In this document: positions 43,631 to 53,439 of the stretch, in pieces
Numbering within the stretch: position 1 is the stretch's first letter
How the letters are laid out: every line of letters begins with the position of its first letter
NCBI RefSeq assembly: GCF_023701485.1
Contig: NZ_JAMQBK010000001.1
Location: 27,152-91,151 of the forward strand
Source of the DNA: Aporhodopirellula aestuarii
GTDB lineage: Bacteria; Planctomycetota; Planctomycetia; Pirellulales; Pirellulaceae
Direction of reading: 5' to 3'
Length of the DNA: 64,000 nucleotides
Notes under the pieces: generated by a model
What the model was told of the DNA's origin: nothing
Seen by the model: the letters and a program-made list of their open reading frames with translations, nothing else
Database searches by the model: none
Position numbers and translations under genes: made by a program

Positions 43631-44802
43631 TGCCCAGCCTCAGCGTCTTCGAGAGTGGAACCGGGTGTTAAGCCATGCTCGGTGATCGCGTAAAGTGCGA
43701 ACGTCGCGAGCCAGTGGTCTCCTTCGTAGTGGCCGCTGTTGACGTACTTCATACCGGCTTGCAAATGCCGCCGAGCACTGGTCATCAGCGGTTCCTTCAG
43801 TTCATGATTGACGGGCAATGCGTTGGCGACGGCTCGCAAACACCACGCGCGATTCAAATTCAATCCGGCAAGATGGACCAGCTTGCCATCGGTGACGTCG
43901 GGCACTTCGACCGGCTCGATGGTCCCGTCGGTCAATTGTGCTTTGGCATTCGGAACGAAATCTCCTAGCCACTGAGCAAATTCGTCAGCGGGCAACACGC
44001 GTCTCATCAAATCCGCTTCATTCCAACACGACGAAAAGAAATCATGCCCGGAGGGCTCATAACGAACCGGATACCTTCGATCGCCGGAGTAGAACCTGTT
44101 TGCGGTTTGGGTCACTAAATCCGATAGATCGGGCTGGTCGAGAGCAGCGGCGTAGTCCAGCAACTGGCCCAACGCGAAACCGGTGTCGGTATGTTGGCCC
44201 ACTCGGATCGGATACGAGAGCAGCGGCAGGTAAGCGTCAATACGCTGACGTAGCACAACTTCCAACGGACGCAAGTTTTCACGCCAACGAAGAGCATCGG
44301 TATCGTCCCACTCCTCCAGCTCCATCGCCAATCGCAGGAACCACGCCCATCCATACATGCGTTCAAAAGACTTGTGCTCGTCACGTTCAAAAAACGCCGC
44401 TTCGTGTACCAGGTTTTCTTTACTCAGGTGCTCATTGAGCGTTGCCCGAATACGCGGCGCGTTTGGTAAATCTGGCATCGAGCGTAGCAGTCGCACGAGA
44501 ACCCAGTGTCCATGAACGCTGCTATGCCAATCAAAGCAACCATAGAACGCCGGAAAATGTTCCTTCGGTGTTTTGACTTGGCTGGCGTCGACGTATACCA
44601 ACGACATCTTGTTTGGAAACTCGATGTCGATGTTCTTTAGCACCAATTCCGCCCAAGCGTTTGCTGTCTCAGCGGTGAGTTGATCAAAGTCCACTTGCGT
44701 TGGTAGATCGACGATTTCCTGAGCATCAACGCTTGGAACTAACGGCACCAGAAACATGATAAGACAAACGAGGCCAAAGCTTCGTCGCGATCGATGAGTC
44801 AT
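43627..44802 (-). CDS. Secreted DUF2891 protein
   Basis: 391 residues from the ATG at 44802, which has AGAAAGG nine bases upstream and begins a signal peptide (THRSRRSFGLVCLIMFLVPLVP, cut near VDAQE); earlier starts at 44826 and 44865 are in frame. The mature part matches DUF2891: HFPAFYGCFDWHSSVHGHWVL, YGWAWFLRLAMELEEW, RVGQHTDTGFAL, PSGHDFFSSCWNEADLM and GLNLNRAWCLRAV. The all-helical pattern recalls (alpha/alpha)-barrel glycoside-processing enzymes, but no activity is established. First gene of a two-gene unit with the Nramp-like transporter. Confidence 0.85.
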   Translation of the reverse strand: MTHRSRRSFGLVCLIMFLVPLVPSVDAQEIVDLPTQVDFDQLTAETANAWAELVLKNIDIEFPNKMSLVYVDASQVKTPKEHFPAFYGCFDWHSSVHGHWVLVRLLRSMPDLPNAPRIRATLNEHLSKENLVHEAAFFERDEHKSFERMYGWAWFLRLAMELEEWDDTDALRWRENLRPLEVVLRQRIDAYLPLLSYPIRVGQHTDTGFALGQLLDYAAALDQPDLSDLVTQTANRFYSGDRRYPVRYEPSGHDFFSSCWNEADLMRRVLPADEFAQWLGDFVPNAKAQLTDGTIEPVEVPDVTDGKLVHLAGLNLNRAWCLRAVANALPVNHELKEPLMTSARRHLQAGMKYVNSGHYEGDHWLATFALYAITEHGLTPGSTLEDAEAGQ

Positions 44803-44989
44803 CAAGCGGAACCTTTCTGTCGACATGCCGGAAATCAGTTTGACCTCTAAGGCTACCAAAATCACGCACGAGGACCAGTCTTCGTCAGCGACGAGTCACC
44901 GTGATGCGAAAATCGCATGACCAGAGAGACACTACGTTGTCAGCCACTCCCTAAACTTGTTCTTTCGGTTAGGCATGCGAAACGGCGTT

Positions 44990-46009
44990 TCAGAGCCAGC
45001 CGACTCGGCGAAACCATCGGTAGAGCAGCACGCAGCAGAGAAGCATGATCCCGAGGACGATGGGGTACCCCCACTCCATCTCGGTCTCGGGCATGTGTTT
45101 GAAATTCATGCCATAAAGCCCGGCGATCATGGTGGGAACGGCCAAGATTGCCGCCCAACCTGCGAGACGTTTCATATCATCGTTCTGCGAGACCGAGATC
45201 AAAGCCAAGTTGCTCTCGAGCGCCGTGTGCGAGAGTTGTTGAAGGTTGTCAATCAACTCGGCGATACGGCTGACATGATCGTGAACATCTTGAAAATACG
45301 GTTGCGACTCTGATGAGATCAGCTTTGAATCCATCCGGGTGAGGTGGGCCGACACATCACTGAGCGGGGTCACAGCATGCTTGAGCGCGAGCAGGTCTCG
45401 GCGGAGATGATAGATTCGGGCCGTAACGCTACGAACAAACTTGCCACTGAAGATATGATCTTCCAATTCATCGAGCTCGGCTTCCAACGCATCGAGCACG
45501 GGGAAGTATTGGTCAACGATGAAGTCCATCAACGCGTGCAACACAAACCCTTCGCCTTTAGCCAGCAACTTCGGCGTCGATTCGCATCGGGCACGCAGCC
45601 CCACATGAGATTGCAGCGATCCGTGTCGCACCGTAATGATGTAGCGTGGCCCTAGAAAGACATGAGTCTCCCCAAATTCGATCCGTTGCTCGCCGCTTTC
45701 ACACAACCTCGCCGTACGCATGACCACAAACATCGAGTCATCGTAAACTTCCAATTTGGAACGCTGGTGGGCCGAGTGAGCATCTTCGATGGCCAAGTCG
45801 TGCAGCCCAAACGCATTCTGGATATGCGAGAGGACTTGCTCATTGGGCTCGTACAAGCCGACCCAAATAAAGCGGTCTGAATGCGCCCACGCGTCACCAA
45901 GATCGGGGATCGGAACGTCCGCAACACGCACCCCATTGTGGTAGGCCGCCGAATTGATCACGCATCGATGCGTTGGCGGAGGGGCGTCGGCAGCATTCTC
46001 TTTAGTCAA
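44990..46009 (-). CDS. corA: Magnesium/cobalt transporter CorA
   Basis: 339 residues, typical of CorA. A large soluble N-terminal domain is followed by a long helix and two C-terminal membrane helices joined by the GMN signature (YGMNFKHMPETEMEWGYP near residue 300), which forms the Mg2+ selectivity mouth. The basic RRVGWL end matches the family's positive C-terminus. The protein moves Mg2+ (and Co2+, Ni2+) through the inner membrane as a pentamer. The start appears to be a TTG at 46009. I looked for a magnesium leader RNA upstream and did not find one. Confidence 0.93.
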   Translation of the reverse strand: MTKENAADAPPPTHRCVINSAAYHNGVRVADVPIPDLGDAWAHSDRFIWVGLYEPNEQVLSHIQNAFGLHDLAIEDAHSAHQRSKLEVYDDSMFVVMRTARLCESGEQRIEFGETHVFLGPRYIITVRHGSLQSHVGLRARCESTPKLLAKGEGFVLHALMDFIVDQYFPVLDALEAELDELEDHIFSGKFVRSVTARIYHLRRDLLALKHAVTPLSDVSAHLTRMDSKLISSESQPYFQDVHDHVSRIAELIDNLQQLSHTALESNLALISVSQNDDMKRLAGWAAILAVPTMIAGLYGMNFKHMPETEMEWGYPIVLGIMLLCCVLLYRWFRRVGWL

Positions 46010-46299
46010 AACTGATTCCCGAATCGGTTACCGAATTTGCACGAAAAATTCCTCCGAGCACACCGCAGTCTACGAACGGCCACCCAAAGTGACAATCACC
46101 TTCTCAATGCTGGCATGCCGAACTGGCGACCACGCGTGCCCCATTCCGACATCTTGCGATGAATTGACGCAGGCACATCGATGGGATCGCCATGCCCGCG
46201 GCTCGTTGGTTTCGGTATTCTCACCCGGGTCTCATTAACACTCAGATACACCGGCCCAGACGGCAAACGAAACCGTCACCAGAAAATCAATTCCCCACC

Positions 46300-47694
46300 A
46301 TGTCCCACTCCGCCTACGCCGAATCACAGTCCATCAACAATTGGATTGCTGCCACGGACGACCACGCTGACCATCACCTGAAGTTGGCCGAGCAAGTTCG
46401 ATTGCTACTAAGCAATCCCACGGCGTTACCATCGGACGAAAGCCGCCAACTTGCCTCCAAACTCGAACGGTGGCGATATCAGCGATTCAACGAATGCGGC
46501 CATTCGCGCAACCGCATGGATGAATCAATATTAGATCAACTGGATCAATGGGCGAACCAATTACGCGGGACGAAACCGCGTTCACCTCGCCATGCTCGGC
46601 ACGCGGTCAAAGCATCCTCCGCCGCGAACAATACAAACACACTGCTCAGCGAGTGGTTCGATCGTGAATGCGATCTCGAATCGTTAACGGCCATGGCGAC
46701 TCAAGTCACCAGCGAGCATTTCTCGATTAAATCTGCCGACCTTCATAGTGATCTCGATCTACGTCGAATGCTTCTCTACGCGCCGTTGTATGTCTCAAGT
46801 CACTGCGTCAACCATTGTAGGTACTGTGGCTTTCAGTTCCCGCTAAAGATTGACCGCATTCATCTCAATCGAGATGAGGTCTTGCAACAATCACGCATTC
46901 TTCGCGAACGCGGTTTTCGGCATCAGCTGATCGTGGCGGGTGACTTCCCGCGTCTGACGTCGACTCCTTATTTCTGCGATCTGATCTCGATGCTTCGACA
47001 AGAAAACCTCGAACTCAGCATTGAGATCGCGGCGCAGTCAACCGACTCCTACACCGCCATGCGGGAAGCGGGCGTGAGCGGGGTGACGTTGTATCAAGAA
47101 ACGTACGACGAGTCAGTTTATGAGCAGCTTCATTTGAAAGGCCCCAAAGCATCTTACCACTGGCGTCTTGAAGCTCCCGATCGCGTCGCGGAAGCCGGTA
47201 TCGGTCGCATCGGGTTGGGCGTGTTGCTCGGGCTCGCCGATCCAGTCCAGGACGTTCGCGCGATGCTACGCCACGCGGGCTATCTGAAAGATCGCTTTCC
47301 TGACTTGAAACTGGCGTTCAGCTTGCCACGGATTCGTCACGCGCCCGAAGGCTACGAGATACCGTTCGACATTGACGACGAATTGCTGATACGGATGTAC
47401 TGCATCTGCCGACTCGCTTTCCCCGATAGCGAATTGGTCCTATCGACACGCGAACCGGCCACACTGCGTGATCAGCTAAAGCGAATCTGCATCACCCAAA
47501 TGAGTGCAGGCAGTTCGACCTCACCGGGCGGCTACAGCGATACAACCGATGTTGGGGCAGAAGCCGAGCACTCGCAGGGCGAGCAATTCCCGGTCGTCGA
47601 TCAGCGTCCGGTGGAAACGATCGCCGCAGGGCTGAGGGACGACGGTTTTGAGGTCCGATGGACGTTTGGCCAGCCCGGAGCCGCTCTTTCCTAG
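46300..47694 (+). CDS. thiH: ThiH/HydG-like radical SAM lyase (2-iminoacetate synthase type)
   Basis: 464 residues from the ATG at 46300; the frame is open further upstream. The radical SAM cluster reads CVNHCRYCGF near residue 168, followed by FPLKIDRIHLNRDEVL, GVTLYQETYDESVYEQLH and LGVLLGLADPVQDV, which match ThiH and HydG. ThiH cleaves tyrosine to dehydroglycine for the thiazole ring of thiamine. HydG has an extra C-terminal Fe-S domain with more cysteines; that is missing here and no hydrogenase genes are near, so ThiH is favoured. The N-terminal 120 residues are longer than usual. No other thiamine gene or TPP riboswitch is visible nearby. Confidence 0.8.
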   Translation: MSHSAYAESQSINNWIAATDDHADHHLKLAEQVRLLLSNPTALPSDESRQLASKLERWRYQRFNECGHSRNRMDESILDQLDQWANQLRGTKPRSPRHARHAVKASSAANNTNTLLSEWFDRECDLESLTAMATQVTSEHFSIKSADLHSDLDLRRMLLYAPLYVSSHCVNHCRYCGFQFPLKIDRIHLNRDEVLQQSRILRERGFRHQLIVAGDFPRLTSTPYFCDLISMLRQENLELSIEIAAQSTDSYTAMREAGVSGVTLYQETYDESVYEQLHLKGPKASYHWRLEAPDRVAEAGIGRIGLGVLLGLADPVQDVRAMLRHAGYLKDRFPDLKLAFSLPRIRHAPEGYEIPFDIDDELLIRMYCICRLAFPDSELVLSTREPATLRDQLKRICITQMSAGSSTSPGGYSDTTDVGAEAEHSQGEQFPVVDQRPVETIAAGLRDDGFEVRWTFGQPGAALS

Positions 47695-48072
47695 ACAATC
47701 GCCGGCTCGAAAGCGATCCGCGACGCAATTGGGGCTGTTGAGAGATACGGGCACGCGAGCGGAGGAGGCACACGAGTGGAGCGCATCCGCTCGTGAAGTC
47801 CGAGACCTCGCATTGGTGTAGGATTCTGCGTTAGAATCTCGGCGTTTTAAGACGATGCTTTCGAGTTCCCGCCACCGCCCCCCCATTCCCGGTCATTCAT
47901 TCCCGCACCGCTCGTTCGCGATAATCTCCGTGATCCGCCTTGCACAAGCGACACAACGCTTTGAAATCGCAGGTATCGCCGACGGCATGGTGATTGACTC
48001 GGCACGTGAACATTTCACCGCCGCCAACGCTCCTTTTGTTCTCCTCTTCCTATCTCTTAACGATCCAGCCTG
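47695..48072. other. Region before hisB with a possible 72-codon frame
   Basis: About 380 bases. A 72-codon plus-strand frame (47855-48073) ends in TGA overlapping the ATG of hisB (TGATG), the type of junction seen with translational coupling. Its product has three histidines near the start but no His run, so it is not a classical attenuator peptide, and it resembles nothing known. I leave it uncalled. Confidence 0.3.
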
Positions 48073-48660
48073 ATGCCACGTACCGCCACGGTCGATCGCC
48101 AAACCGGCGAAACTCAAATCAAACTTTCTGTGAACCTCGATGGCTCCGGTGGAGGCAAACGCAACAGCGGCATCGGGTTCCTCGACCACATGTTAGACTT
48201 GTTCGCCAAGCACTCGTTGATCGATCTGGATGTTGACGCGACCGGCGATCTGCACGTTGACGATCACCATACGACCGAAGACATCGGGATTGCATTGGGA
48301 ACCGCCATCGACAAGGCGTTGGGCAACCGGGCTGGCGTTCTTCGCTACGGTCACTTCACCCTGCCGATGGACGAATGCCTTGTCACGTCAGCGGTCGACA
48401 TGGGCGGACGCTATGCGTTCGAATACCATGCCCCGATCGCAGCGTCTAAGATCGGTACGTTTGACAGTGAACTGGTTGAACATTTCTGGCAGTCGTTCGC
48501 CGCGAACGCGAAATGCAATCTGCACGTAGTCTTGCACCACGGGCGCAACGCCCACCACATTTCGGAATGCGTTTTTAAATCAACCGCCCGCGCGATCCGC
48601 ATGGCGATTGAAAACGACCCACGTAGTGATGCGATTCCGAGCACCAAGGGTGTTCTGTAA
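48073..48660 (+). CDS. hisB: Imidazoleglycerol-phosphate dehydratase
   Basis: 195 residues, the length of the single-domain HisB without the phosphatase part. It dehydrates imidazole glycerol phosphate in histidine synthesis. The repeated metal-binding motifs are clear: FLDHMLDLFAKHS, DLHVDDHHTTEDIGIALG, the HFTLPMDECL block, and LHHGRNAHHISECVFKSTARA. The start is the ATG at 48073. The next gene begins 41 bases later but is unrelated to histidine. The other his gene seen, hisC, is 9 kb upstream. Confidence 0.95.
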   Translation: MPRTATVDRQTGETQIKLSVNLDGSGGGKRNSGIGFLDHMLDLFAKHSLIDLDVDATGDLHVDDHHTTEDIGIALGTAIDKALGNRAGVLRYGHFTLPMDECLVTSAVDMGGRYAFEYHAPIAASKIGTFDSELVEHFWQSFAANAKCNLHVVLHHGRNAHHISECVFKSTARAIRMAIENDPRSDAIPSTKGVL

Positions 48661-48700
48661 TCCTGGTTTCACCATCCCCAACTTTCCCGCGAGTCTGACC

Positions 48701-50020
48701 TTGATACGCACGCTTTTTCCTTCGATCGCTTGGCGTTTGTCTTTGCCGTGCGCCGTCCTGTGCGCCGTGTCGTTTGTCACCACGACGGCTCACGCCGATC
48801 CGACCGATTGGCCGCAGTGGCGGGGACCGCAGCGTGATGGACACGCCGCCCCTCAAAAGCTGGCGCAGTCCTGGGAAACGACGCCACCGAAATTGAAATG
48901 GGAAGCAGCCAACGTCGGGATCGGTTACAGCAGCATGTCGATTGCCGATGGCCGGCTGTACACGATGGGCTCGGACGACCAAAACTGTTTCGCCTGCTGT
49001 TTCGATTCCAAAACCGGCAGACGCCTCTGGAAGACCAACGTATCGCGTTCGGGAACGGGCTCGGACTACAACCGAGGATGGGGGGGCGGACCACGAAGCA
49101 CTCCGACCGTCAACGGTAACCAGATCTTTGTGCTGACGGATACCGGCGTCGTCGCCGCAATTAAACGCGACACCGGCGACCTGATGTGGAAAGTCGACAT
49201 CGTCGCCGACTACGGGGGCAAGATCCCAAAGTGGGGTTACAGCGAATCCGTTTTGATCGACGGCGATCGAGTGGTCGTCACCCCTGGGGGTAAAAAGTTC
49301 ATGATCGCGTTGGATCGCCAAGCCGGTGAATTGCTGTGGAACTCCAACGGCGTCGATGCTCCGGCCCACTACGTATCAGCGGTCAAAGGCTCGTTCGCGG
49401 GAACCAACTATTACGTCACCGCATCGCAGATCGGCGTCGTCGCGTTTGATTGCAAAACCGGCGACAAATTGTTCGAAAACGGCTTGACCGGGAATGACAC
49501 CGCCACCATCCCCACCCCGCTGCTGGTCGGCGAAAACAAGGTTTATCACACCAGTGCCTATGGTGCCGGAAACGCGTTGCTGCGGTTGACCGGCAGCGGC
49601 AATTCAATCAGCGCCGACGCGGTTTACCACAACGGCTTGAAGTCGATGGAAAATCATCACGGTGGCGTGGTCTTGGTCGACGGAGTGATCTACGGCTTCA
49701 CCAAAGCTGACGGCGGCAACTGGATGGCCCAAGACCTCGAAACCGGCGAGACGCTATGGCAAGAGAAACTTCGCGGCAACAAGAGCGGCTCGATCGCCTA
49801 CGCCGACGGCAGACTGTATTGCTACAACGATGGCGACGGCAGCATCATTTTGGTGCAACCGAGCCGCAACGAGTGGAAGCCGCTCGGACAGACGAAATTG
49901 CCTCGCGAAACAGACGTGCCGCGCGACCGTGGTGCGATCTGGGCTCACCCGGTGATCGCGAACCAAACCCTGTTTGTCCGTGACCAAGATTTGATCTTCG
50001 CGTTCGACATCAAACGTTAG
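48701..50020 (+). CDS. Secreted PQQ-like beta-propeller repeat protein
   Basis: About 439 residues. A signal peptide (LSLPCAVLCAVSFVTTTAHA) precedes WPQWRGPQRDGHA, the conserved opening of this planctomycete family. Repeated blades with the form DG.LYTMGSDD..CFDSKTGRRLWKTN and DRQAGELLWNS follow (about seven), the beta-propeller pattern shared with BamB and quinoprotein dehydrogenases. The start is uncertain: the frame extends into hisB, and I favour TTG at 48701. PQQ binding is not implied by the repeats alone. It faces outside the cytoplasm; role unknown. It pairs in type with the protein at 54.6 kb. Confidence 0.85.
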   Translation: MIRTLFPSIAWRLSLPCAVLCAVSFVTTTAHADPTDWPQWRGPQRDGHAAPQKLAQSWETTPPKLKWEAANVGIGYSSMSIADGRLYTMGSDDQNCFACCFDSKTGRRLWKTNVSRSGTGSDYNRGWGGGPRSTPTVNGNQIFVLTDTGVVAAIKRDTGDLMWKVDIVADYGGKIPKWGYSESVLIDGDRVVVTPGGKKFMIALDRQAGELLWNSNGVDAPAHYVSAVKGSFAGTNYYVTASQIGVVAFDCKTGDKLFENGLTGNDTATIPTPLLVGENKVYHTSAYGAGNALLRLTGSGNSISADAVYHNGLKSMENHHGGVVLVDGVIYGFTKADGGNWMAQDLETGETLWQEKLRGNKSGSIAYADGRLYCYNDGDGSIILVQPSRNEWKPLGQTKLPRETDVPRDRGAIWAHPVIANQTLFVRDQDLIFAFDIKR

Positions 50021-50121
50021 TCTCGGCCTCGCGGCGGCCGCCCGACTTCGGCGTGCAGCGATCAAACCGCGTCGCGAGCGACGAGGCAAAACCCACCTCA
50101 TAGTTTGAGGCCTGACCCCGA

Positions 50122-50190
50122 CCTCCGAAAATCGGCCTGATCGGACGGCCCGGTGTTGCCCAGGTTGACTTCGGAGGCGTTCCTTTTTTT
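50122..50190 (+). terminator. Possible terminator after beta-propeller gene
   Basis: A stem CCTCCGAA/TTCGGAGG encloses about 40 structured bases and is followed, after CGTTCC, by seven Ts. It lies between the beta-propeller gene and sufU. The loop is long, so confidence is limited. Confidence 0.4.
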
Positions 50191-50290
50191 GACAACTCGC
50201 GTAGAGTGAAAGAGGGGGCGAGTTTTCATTTTTCGCTCGCCTCCACCCCAAATCACTCCACTTTCACCGCTACCCCACGTCTTAACGCCG

Positions 50291-50779
50291 ATGCCCCACC
50301 CGCAGGACAGCAATAACGACCAGGATATTTACCAAGAGCACGTGTTGGATCACTACGAGGATCCCTACAACCGTGGCCATTTGGCATCCGCCACGCACGC
50401 TCACGACGGTAAAAATCCACTTTGCGGTGACAAGATTCACGTCGATTTACGGCTGGATTCTGACGGGCGTGTCGCCGAGGCATGGTTCGACGGGGACGGT
50501 TGCGTGATCAGTCAAGCGTCCGCATCGATGTTGCTCGAAGCGATCGAAGGCAAAACGATCGAAGAAGTCGAGAAATTTTCGGCGGAAGACATGCTCTCGC
50601 TGTTCGGGCCGCAATTGACGCCCAACCGGCAAAAATGCTGCCTGTTGAGCTGGAAAGTGTTGCAGGGCGCGCTGAAGCGGCCCGTCGGAACCGAGGCGGC
50701 CCCCAGCGTCACCGAAGACGATGACGAAGTGGAACCCAAGACGTCCTTCGGCGGCCCATCACTTGAGGAAGAGCAATGA
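50291..50779 (+). CDS. sufU: SufU/IscU-like iron-sulfur cluster assembly protein
   Basis: 162 residues. The three conserved cysteines appear in NPLCGD, DGCVISQASASM and QKCCLLSW, with the Asp between, matching SufU of the SUF system. In this family the protein accepts sulfur from the cysteine desulfurase and serves as zinc-dependent transferase or scaffold. It overlaps sufS by four bases (ATGA), as in many SufS-SufU pairs, which supports the assignment. The C-terminal 25 residues are acidic and variable. SufB, SufC and SufD are not in the window. Confidence 0.9.
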   Translation: MPHPQDSNNDQDIYQEHVLDHYEDPYNRGHLASATHAHDGKNPLCGDKIHVDLRLDSDGRVAEAWFDGDGCVISQASASMLLEAIEGKTIEEVEKFSAEDMLSLFGPQLTPNRQKCCLLSWKVLQGALKRPVGTEAAPSVTEDDDEVEPKTSFGGPSLEEEQ

Positions 50780-52056
50780 GTTTGCTCGATACCGAATCGA
50801 TCCGCCGTGACTTCCCCGTACTCAAGCGAAACGTCACCGGCGGCCAACCGCTGATCTATCTCGACAACGCCGCATCGACGCAGCGACCTCAAGCGGTCAT
50901 CGATGCGATGGACGAGTGCTACCTGCACTATTACAGCAACGTGCACCGTGGTATCCACACGCTCAGTGAAGAGTCGACGCGTGCGTATGAATCGGCGCGA
51001 GAAACCACCCGTGAATTCTTGAACGCCGCGTCCGCCCGCGAAGTCATCTTCGCCGCCGGAACGACCGCCGCGATCAACACGGTTGCCCGCTCGTGGGGCG
51101 ATGCCAACGTTTCCGCCGGTGACGTGATCCTGCTGTTGATCAGTGAACACCACGCCAACATCATCCCCTGGCATCAGCTCGCCGCGAGAACCGGGTGCCG
51201 CGTCGAGTTCATCCCGATCGACGAGAACTTTGAAATCAGTGACGAAACAGTCGCCGAGTATCTCGAACGATTTCGTCCAAAAATGTTCGCGTTCGCCGCG
51301 GCGAGCAACACGCTCGGCAGCGAGTATCCGGTGCAACGATGGACGTCGATGGCGAAACAGTACGGCGCGACCGTTCTGATCGATGCCGCACAAGCGGCAC
51401 CTCATCATCAGATCGACGTGCAGCAATGGGATGCGGATTTCGTCGTCTTCAGTGGCCATAAGGTTTGCGGCCCCACGGGCATCGGTGTGCTCTATGGCAA
51501 GGAAGCGATGCTCGACGCGATGCCAGCGTTTCTGGGCGGTGGCGGCATGATCCTCAACGTCACCACGGAAGGTTTCACGACTCACGAATTGCCCGAAAAA
51601 TTCGAAGCCGGAACGCCTCCGATCGTGGAAGCGATCGGATTGGCCGCCGCACTGAAATACCTCACCGCGATCGGCATGGAAAACATCCACGCTCACGAAC
51701 GCATCCTCGGCGCGCGAACCGATGCGGGTCTTCGTGAAATCGACGGAGTCCGCGTGATCGGACCGACCGCCGACAAGAAAGGTGGCATCAACAGCTTCGT
51801 CATCGAAGGGGTGCATGCCCACGACGTTTCGCAGTTCCTCGACGGTCGTGGTGTTGCGGTGCGAGCGGGGCATCACTGCACCATGCCGCTGCATCAAGCG
51901 ATCGGTGTGACCGCGACGGCGCGGGCGAGTTGTTACCTCTACAACACAACCGAAGAGGTCGATCAACTGCTCGCCGCGGTGGCCGATGTCCGTGCCAAGT
52001 TCGCCAGGTCGGGTCGGCGTCGCCGCTCACGACGACCGGTCGGCCCCAACGCATGA
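50776..52056 (+). CDS. sufS: Cysteine desulfurase
   Basis: 426 residues. A PLP-dependent group II (SufS/CsdA) desulfurase: YLDNAASTQRPQAVIDAM near the start, LLISEHHANIIPWH, DAAQAAPHHQIDVQ, the PLP lysine in FSGHKVCGPTG near residue 229, and the active cysteine in RAGHHCTMPLH near 369. It removes sulfur from cysteine and passes the persulfide to SufU, encoded just upstream with a four-base overlap. The C-terminus is extended by a short Arg-rich tail. The next gene, xseA, overlaps its stop codon (ATGA). Confidence 0.95.
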   Translation: MSLLDTESIRRDFPVLKRNVTGGQPLIYLDNAASTQRPQAVIDAMDECYLHYYSNVHRGIHTLSEESTRAYESARETTREFLNAASAREVIFAAGTTAAINTVARSWGDANVSAGDVILLLISEHHANIIPWHQLAARTGCRVEFIPIDENFEISDETVAEYLERFRPKMFAFAAASNTLGSEYPVQRWTSMAKQYGATVLIDAAQAAPHHQIDVQQWDADFVVFSGHKVCGPTGIGVLYGKEAMLDAMPAFLGGGGMILNVTTEGFTTHELPEKFEAGTPPIVEAIGLAAALKYLTAIGMENIHAHERILGARTDAGLREIDGVRVIGPTADKKGGINSFVIEGVHAHDVSQFLDGRGVAVRAGHHCTMPLHQAIGVTATARASCYLYNTTEEVDQLLAAVADVRAKFARSGRRRRSRRPVGPNA

Positions 52057-53438
52057 CGGCTGACCAGCAACAGCTGCCGTTCGATTTTGGCGGCGGTGAG
52101 GACGGTGAGGACGCCGGCGATGACGGTCATGCGACACCCGCCGCGCCGAAAAAGGCCGGTGCGGCTCGCAAGAAAGCTGTTCGAAAAAAACGCGAACCCA
52201 AAGTCGAGAAAGGCTTGGTCGCTAAAAAACCTGCATCGACAGCCGAAGAGGCCCTCAGCATCAGCGAAGTGACGCTGCGGATCAAACAGGCCGTTGAGTC
52301 GTCATTGTCGAGCATGTGGGTCGCCGGTGAGATCACCGACATCGCCCGGCCACGCAGCGGACACTTGTACTTCACACTCAAAGACGAACGTTCGCAACTT
52401 CGCGGCGTGATGTGGCGCAGCACCGCCGAACGGTTGCCGTTTGAACTCGACGACGGCCAAAGCGTGCTGTGTTTCGGCGATATCGAAGTTTACGCCGCCC
52501 GCGGTACCGTTCAAATGGTGGTTCGGAAGTGCCAACCGCAAGGCATGGGTGCGTTGCAGCTGGCGTTGGCGCAATTGCAAGCGAAACTGGAATCGGAAGG
52601 GTTGTTCGCCATCGAGCGGAAACGCCGGCTGCCGCGGGTGCCACGCAAGATTGCGATCGTGACGAGTCCAACCGGAGCAGCGATCCGAGACTTTTTACAA
52701 GCCGCCGCATCACGCCACGCCGGGGTCGAAATCGTCCTGATTCCATCGAGCGTCCAAGGGCCGGGTAGCGTCGAGATGTTGATCGAGGGAATCGCGGCTG
52801 CCCACCGGCTCGACCCGCTCCCTGACGTGTTGATCGTTTCCCGTGGTGGAGGTTCGCTCGAGGATCTGTGGTCGTTCAATGAGGAACGGTTTGTTCGAGC
52901 ACTCGCACGCTCGCGGATTCCGACCGTGTCCGCCGTCGGACACGAAATCGACGTGACGTTATCGGACCTCGTCGCTGACGTCCGCGCGTTGACGCCGACC
53001 GATGCGGCCATCCAAGTGTTACCCGACCGTGAAGTGTTGGTCGATGTCCTCGATGCACTCGACGGCGTGATGCGTCGATCGTTGTTCCGGCGGATCGATG
53101 CATCCAGACAACGGCTCGACTGGATCGAATCACGACCGATCTTCCGTAACCCGTTTGAACTCGTATTGAACCGCAGCCGCATCGTCGACGAACTCGACGA
53201 ACGGGCTCGATCGGCGATGCGACGCCGATTGGAACAAAACGAAAGCCGTGTGAAACAACTCGCGGCAGCGGTTTCGGCATTGTCACCGCTCAGCGTTCTG
53301 TCTCGTGGATACAGCGTCACGCAAACCGAAGATGGAACGGTCGTTCGTAATGTCGGTGATGTCAACGCGGGACAAACGCTTCGTAGTCGAGTGTCGGACG
53401 GATTCATCGAGTCGACCGTGCAACGATCGAAACCGTAA
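52053..53438 (+). CDS. xseA: Exodeoxyribonuclease VII large subunit
   Basis: 461 residues from the ATG at 52053, which overlaps the sufS stop. The first 65 residues are an acidic then Lys/Ala-rich tail absent from the E. coli protein. Then comes the OB-fold (ISEVTLRIKQAVESSLSSMWVAGEIT..GHLYFTLKD) and the catalytic domain with IAIVTSPTGAAIRDFL, VLIVSRGGGSLEDLWSFNEE and SAVGHEIDVTLSDLVADVRA. The enzyme, with the small subunit XseB, degrades single-stranded DNA from both ends. xseB is not next to it, though it usually is in other bacteria. The link with the Fe-S genes is probably only transcriptional. Confidence 0.95.
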   Translation: MTADQQQLPFDFGGGEDGEDAGDDGHATPAAPKKAGAARKKAVRKKREPKVEKGLVAKKPASTAEEALSISEVTLRIKQAVESSLSSMWVAGEITDIARPRSGHLYFTLKDERSQLRGVMWRSTAERLPFELDDGQSVLCFGDIEVYAARGTVQMVVRKCQPQGMGALQLALAQLQAKLESEGLFAIERKRRLPRVPRKIAIVTSPTGAAIRDFLQAAASRHAGVEIVLIPSSVQGPGSVEMLIEGIAAAHRLDPLPDVLIVSRGGGSLEDLWSFNEERFVRALARSRIPTVSAVGHEIDVTLSDLVADVRALTPTDAAIQVLPDREVLVDVLDALDGVMRRSLFRRIDASRQRLDWIESRPIFRNPFELVLNRSRIVDELDERARSAMRRRLEQNESRVKQLAAAVSALSPLSVLSRGYSVTQTEDGTVVRNVGDVNAGQTLRSRVSDGFIESTVQRSKP

Positions 53439-53439
53439 A

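Noticed and set aside
46010-46299. TPP riboswitch before thiH or Mg riboswitch before corA
   Set aside because: The conserved CTGAGA and ACCTGATC elements are absent, and I could not find an M-box pattern.
51000-51966. Long minus-strand frame opposite sufS (50512-51966)
   Set aside because: It is the antisense shadow of sufS; its composition follows the sense codons.
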